The notes under the pieces were generated by a model. The model ran no database searches. It had not been told where the DNA came from and was given only the letters and a program-made list of their open reading frames with translations. This document shows, one piece after another, positions 62,031-64,000 of a stretch of 64,000 nucleotides of DNA. The translations under genes were made by a program, and so were the position numbers. Position 1 is the stretch's first letter. Each line of letters starts with the position of its first letter. The stretch is taken from positions 10,858,901 to 10,922,900 of the forward strand of contig NC_087082.1 of the NCBI RefSeq assembly GCF_026151205.1. The letters are read 5' to 3'. Origin of the DNA: Bolinopsis microptera. Lineage: Eukaryota; Ctenophora; Tentaculata; Lobata; Bolinopsidae.

Positions 62031-63273
62031 GTCCAGACCAAATGACCTCATAGGCAGTTCAGTGACCTTTTAGCGCACCGTTTCCACACCAAAAAAAAAT
62101 ATTTTGAGAATACCTATTTTTGTAATCGAGCATTTCCTGGTAATTAGAGTGCAATTTTCGGAAAAACACAATTTGTTTCGTGGAGAGGCTATAAGTTCAT
62201 CGATTTCTTGCGGTATCGGGTTGAAATTTTGCTCGCCGTCTTTTCACACCTATTTCAAGGTGTGTGTAAAATCTTGATATCGTATCTAAAAAGGCTGGTG
62301 TGTTATAAATTTGTAAAGTTAAAAAAAGTCAAAAAGCTGAAATTGTCCTTTTCAGGCTTATTTTAACCAAAAAGTCAGTCAGGGAAGATCGGATTGATTT
62401 GATGCTTGACATGAAATTGTTCTCTGAATTCTGGCGCAGTTTTTGATGCCCTCAAAAATGTTTTTACTCATTCATCTTCAGATCTATTGGACTTCAAAGC
62501 CAAACAACAAATTTAGTCATATTTTTCGTTTTTCATATTTACTGATTTTTCTAAAATTTTGATAGGAATGTGCTAGTGACTTTTTGAAGTGCGCAAAATA
62601 ATCGCAACTAGCACATTTATATATGAGCGAAGAACAACAAAACACCCTAAAATGCTTCCCTTTGAAGTAATACTAATGGGAGAAAATGTGATTTTTTATC
62701 TGCAAAGCCAAAAAATCACATTTTCTCCCATTACTTCAAAGGGAAGCATTTATTTTAGGGTGACTAAATATGAAAAACGAAAAATGTGACTAAATTTGTT
62801 GTTTGGCTTTGAAGTCCAATAGATCTGAAGATGAATGAGTAAAAACATTTTTGAGAGCATCAAAAACTGCGCCAGAATTCAGAGAACAATTTCATGTCAA
62901 GCATCAAATCAATCCGATCTTCCCTGACTGACTTTTTGGTTAAAATAAGCCTGAAAAGGACAATTTCAGCTTTTTGACTTTTTTTTACTTTAAAAATTTA
63001 TAACACACCAGCCTTTTTAGATACGATATCAAGATTTTACACACACCTTGAAATAGGTGTGAAAAGACGGCGAGCAAAATTTCAACCCGATACCGCAAGA
63101 AATCGATGAACTTATAGCCTCTCCACGAAACAAATTGTGTTTTTCCGAAAATTGCACTCTAACCAGGAAATGCTCGATTACAAAAATAGGTATTCTCAAA
63201 ATAATTTTTTTTTGGTGTGGAAACGGTGCGCTAGAAGGTCACTGAACTGCCTATGAGGTCATTTGGTCTGGAC
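62031..63273. mobile_element. 1.24-kb foldback (long inverted repeat)
   Basis: The outer ends are GTCCAGACCAAATGACCTCA (62031) and its reverse complement ending at 63273. The arms stay nearly identical for about 510 bases each. The left arm then has about 95 extra bases (62548-62642), and pairing resumes around ATGCTTCCCTTTGAAGTAA down to a small loop near 62702-62715. No coding frame is seen. It could be a foldback transposon or a hairpin RNA source. Confidence 0.93.
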
Positions 63274-63291
63274 AGATTTGGTGTATGCCCC

Positions 63292-63342
63292 CTTAACAAC
63301 TGCTTAACAACTGCTTAACAACTGCTTAACAACTGCTTGCCT
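63292..63342. repeat. 11-bp CTTAACAACTG satellite
   Basis: Four to five copies on the right of the foldback; related TTCTTAACAAC copies lie left of it (about 61999-62028). Confidence 0.93.
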
Positions 63343-64000
63343 CGTTTACTGTATTATACTGTATTATTTTTCGATTGAAAAATTATCTGCTAAAAGTAAA
63401 ATGGGGGGACTTGAAAAGACCGAAAAAATATTTTCGGCTCATAATGATCAGGGTAGCATGGCCATGAAACATGAACAAAAGTAGTTTCCACAAAAACTTT
63501 GAACAAAATTTCGACTTCTTAAATTTTCGGTATGAGTCATTCTCGATAGGTGCTTCGAATTTCGATGGCAGAGCTCCCGCTTCCGAGCTCGTATTCCAAA
63601 GGGGAGGTCTGCCTTCGGAGGTCGCATCATTAGAAGCAGCACAGACCTACTATATACACACAAACTAACTAGGAAGTCATCTCTACGAACCAGTCTACCC
63701 CTAATATAATTCATAATTCGTGTAACGACTAGTAAGTTGCAGCTTGAATCGCTGGTGTATATTTGTCTAAGTTTCTATACAAACTGTACATACTCAACAC
63801 ATAATTGACCAATATAACTTTCAGTATGCCGTTTTATAGCAATAATATATTCGAGATAATGCTAATGCTATACTAGAAAAGCCGCGGTCACTAGGAGGAA
63901 GGTAATAGTATTCTTTGATAATGATAGTCATGTTTTTTTTTTCTATCGCATCAAAAAATATCCATCCCAACCGAAGATACAGCCGGAGCCAAAAAACACT
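63343..64000. other. Window end, no gene supported
   Basis: AT-rich; a dispersed repeat copy (63940-63985, minus) is shared with 40433-40530. Confidence 0.5.

Overview
The window is from a eukaryotic nuclear genome, most likely an invertebrate animal. Genes are split by short GT-AG introns. There is a Src/FRK-type tyrosine kinase, secreted multidomain proteins built from phase-1 modules (CBM14, GH18, sushi/CCP, VWC, galactose-binding-like), and many eukaryotic mobile elements (LINEs, a Penelope-type element, hAT and PIF-type MITEs, a SINE, a long foldback). I cannot name the species; a cnidarian or similar early-branching animal is plausible but not shown.

Layout. 0.3-1.3 kb: a TAC-rich minisatellite. 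1.99-2.7 kb: a non-autonomous DNA transposon with an 8-bp target duplication. 3.6-8.2 kb (+): the C-terminal half of a Src/FRK-like tyrosine kinase. 8.2-13 kb: no genes; a perfect 68-bp palindrome, a GC-rich palindromic block, a C26 tract, and a LINE relic split by a hAT-type MITE. 13.1-13.7 kb (+): a single-exon RING-like protein.

14.9-27.8 kb (-) is the centrepiece. It is one 33-exon gene for a secreted protein of about 2,732 residues: signal peptide, CBM14 chitin-binding domain, five GH18 chitinase domains joined by (DDEN)n acidic linkers, three sushi/CCP modules with Lys-rich segments, and a complete GH19 chitinase domain. GH18 and GH19 are unrelated enzyme folds with opposite mechanisms, so one polypeptide holding six chitinase domains of two classes is striking. 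Every splice phase I traced fits and the coding sum is divisible by three. The five GH18 blocks are about 1.74-kb tandem copies that are nearly identical even in introns. Two decayed GH19 fragments at 29.0-31.3 kb flank a Penelope-type remnant and point to an older, larger GH19 cluster.

32.1-53.8 kb (+): a SAM-domain gene with two possible first exons and two paralogous terminal exons. Its 13.7-kb intron holds, on the opposite strand, a complete five-exon lectin-like receptor gene (43.7-46.3 kb), plus a LINE with a clean target duplication, a tRNA-derived SINE and a LINE ORF1. Several tandem arrays in this gene lie on or next to splice junctions, two of them with a 51-bp unit.

55.0-61.4 kb: a small family of secreted VWC-like cysteine-rich proteins (one intact copy on +, one relic on +, one shortened copy on -), with a PIF/Harbinger-type MITE between them. 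62.0-63.3 kb: a 1.24-kb near-perfect foldback inside an 11-bp satellite. The remaining sequence is AT-rich intergenic DNA with small dispersed repeats.
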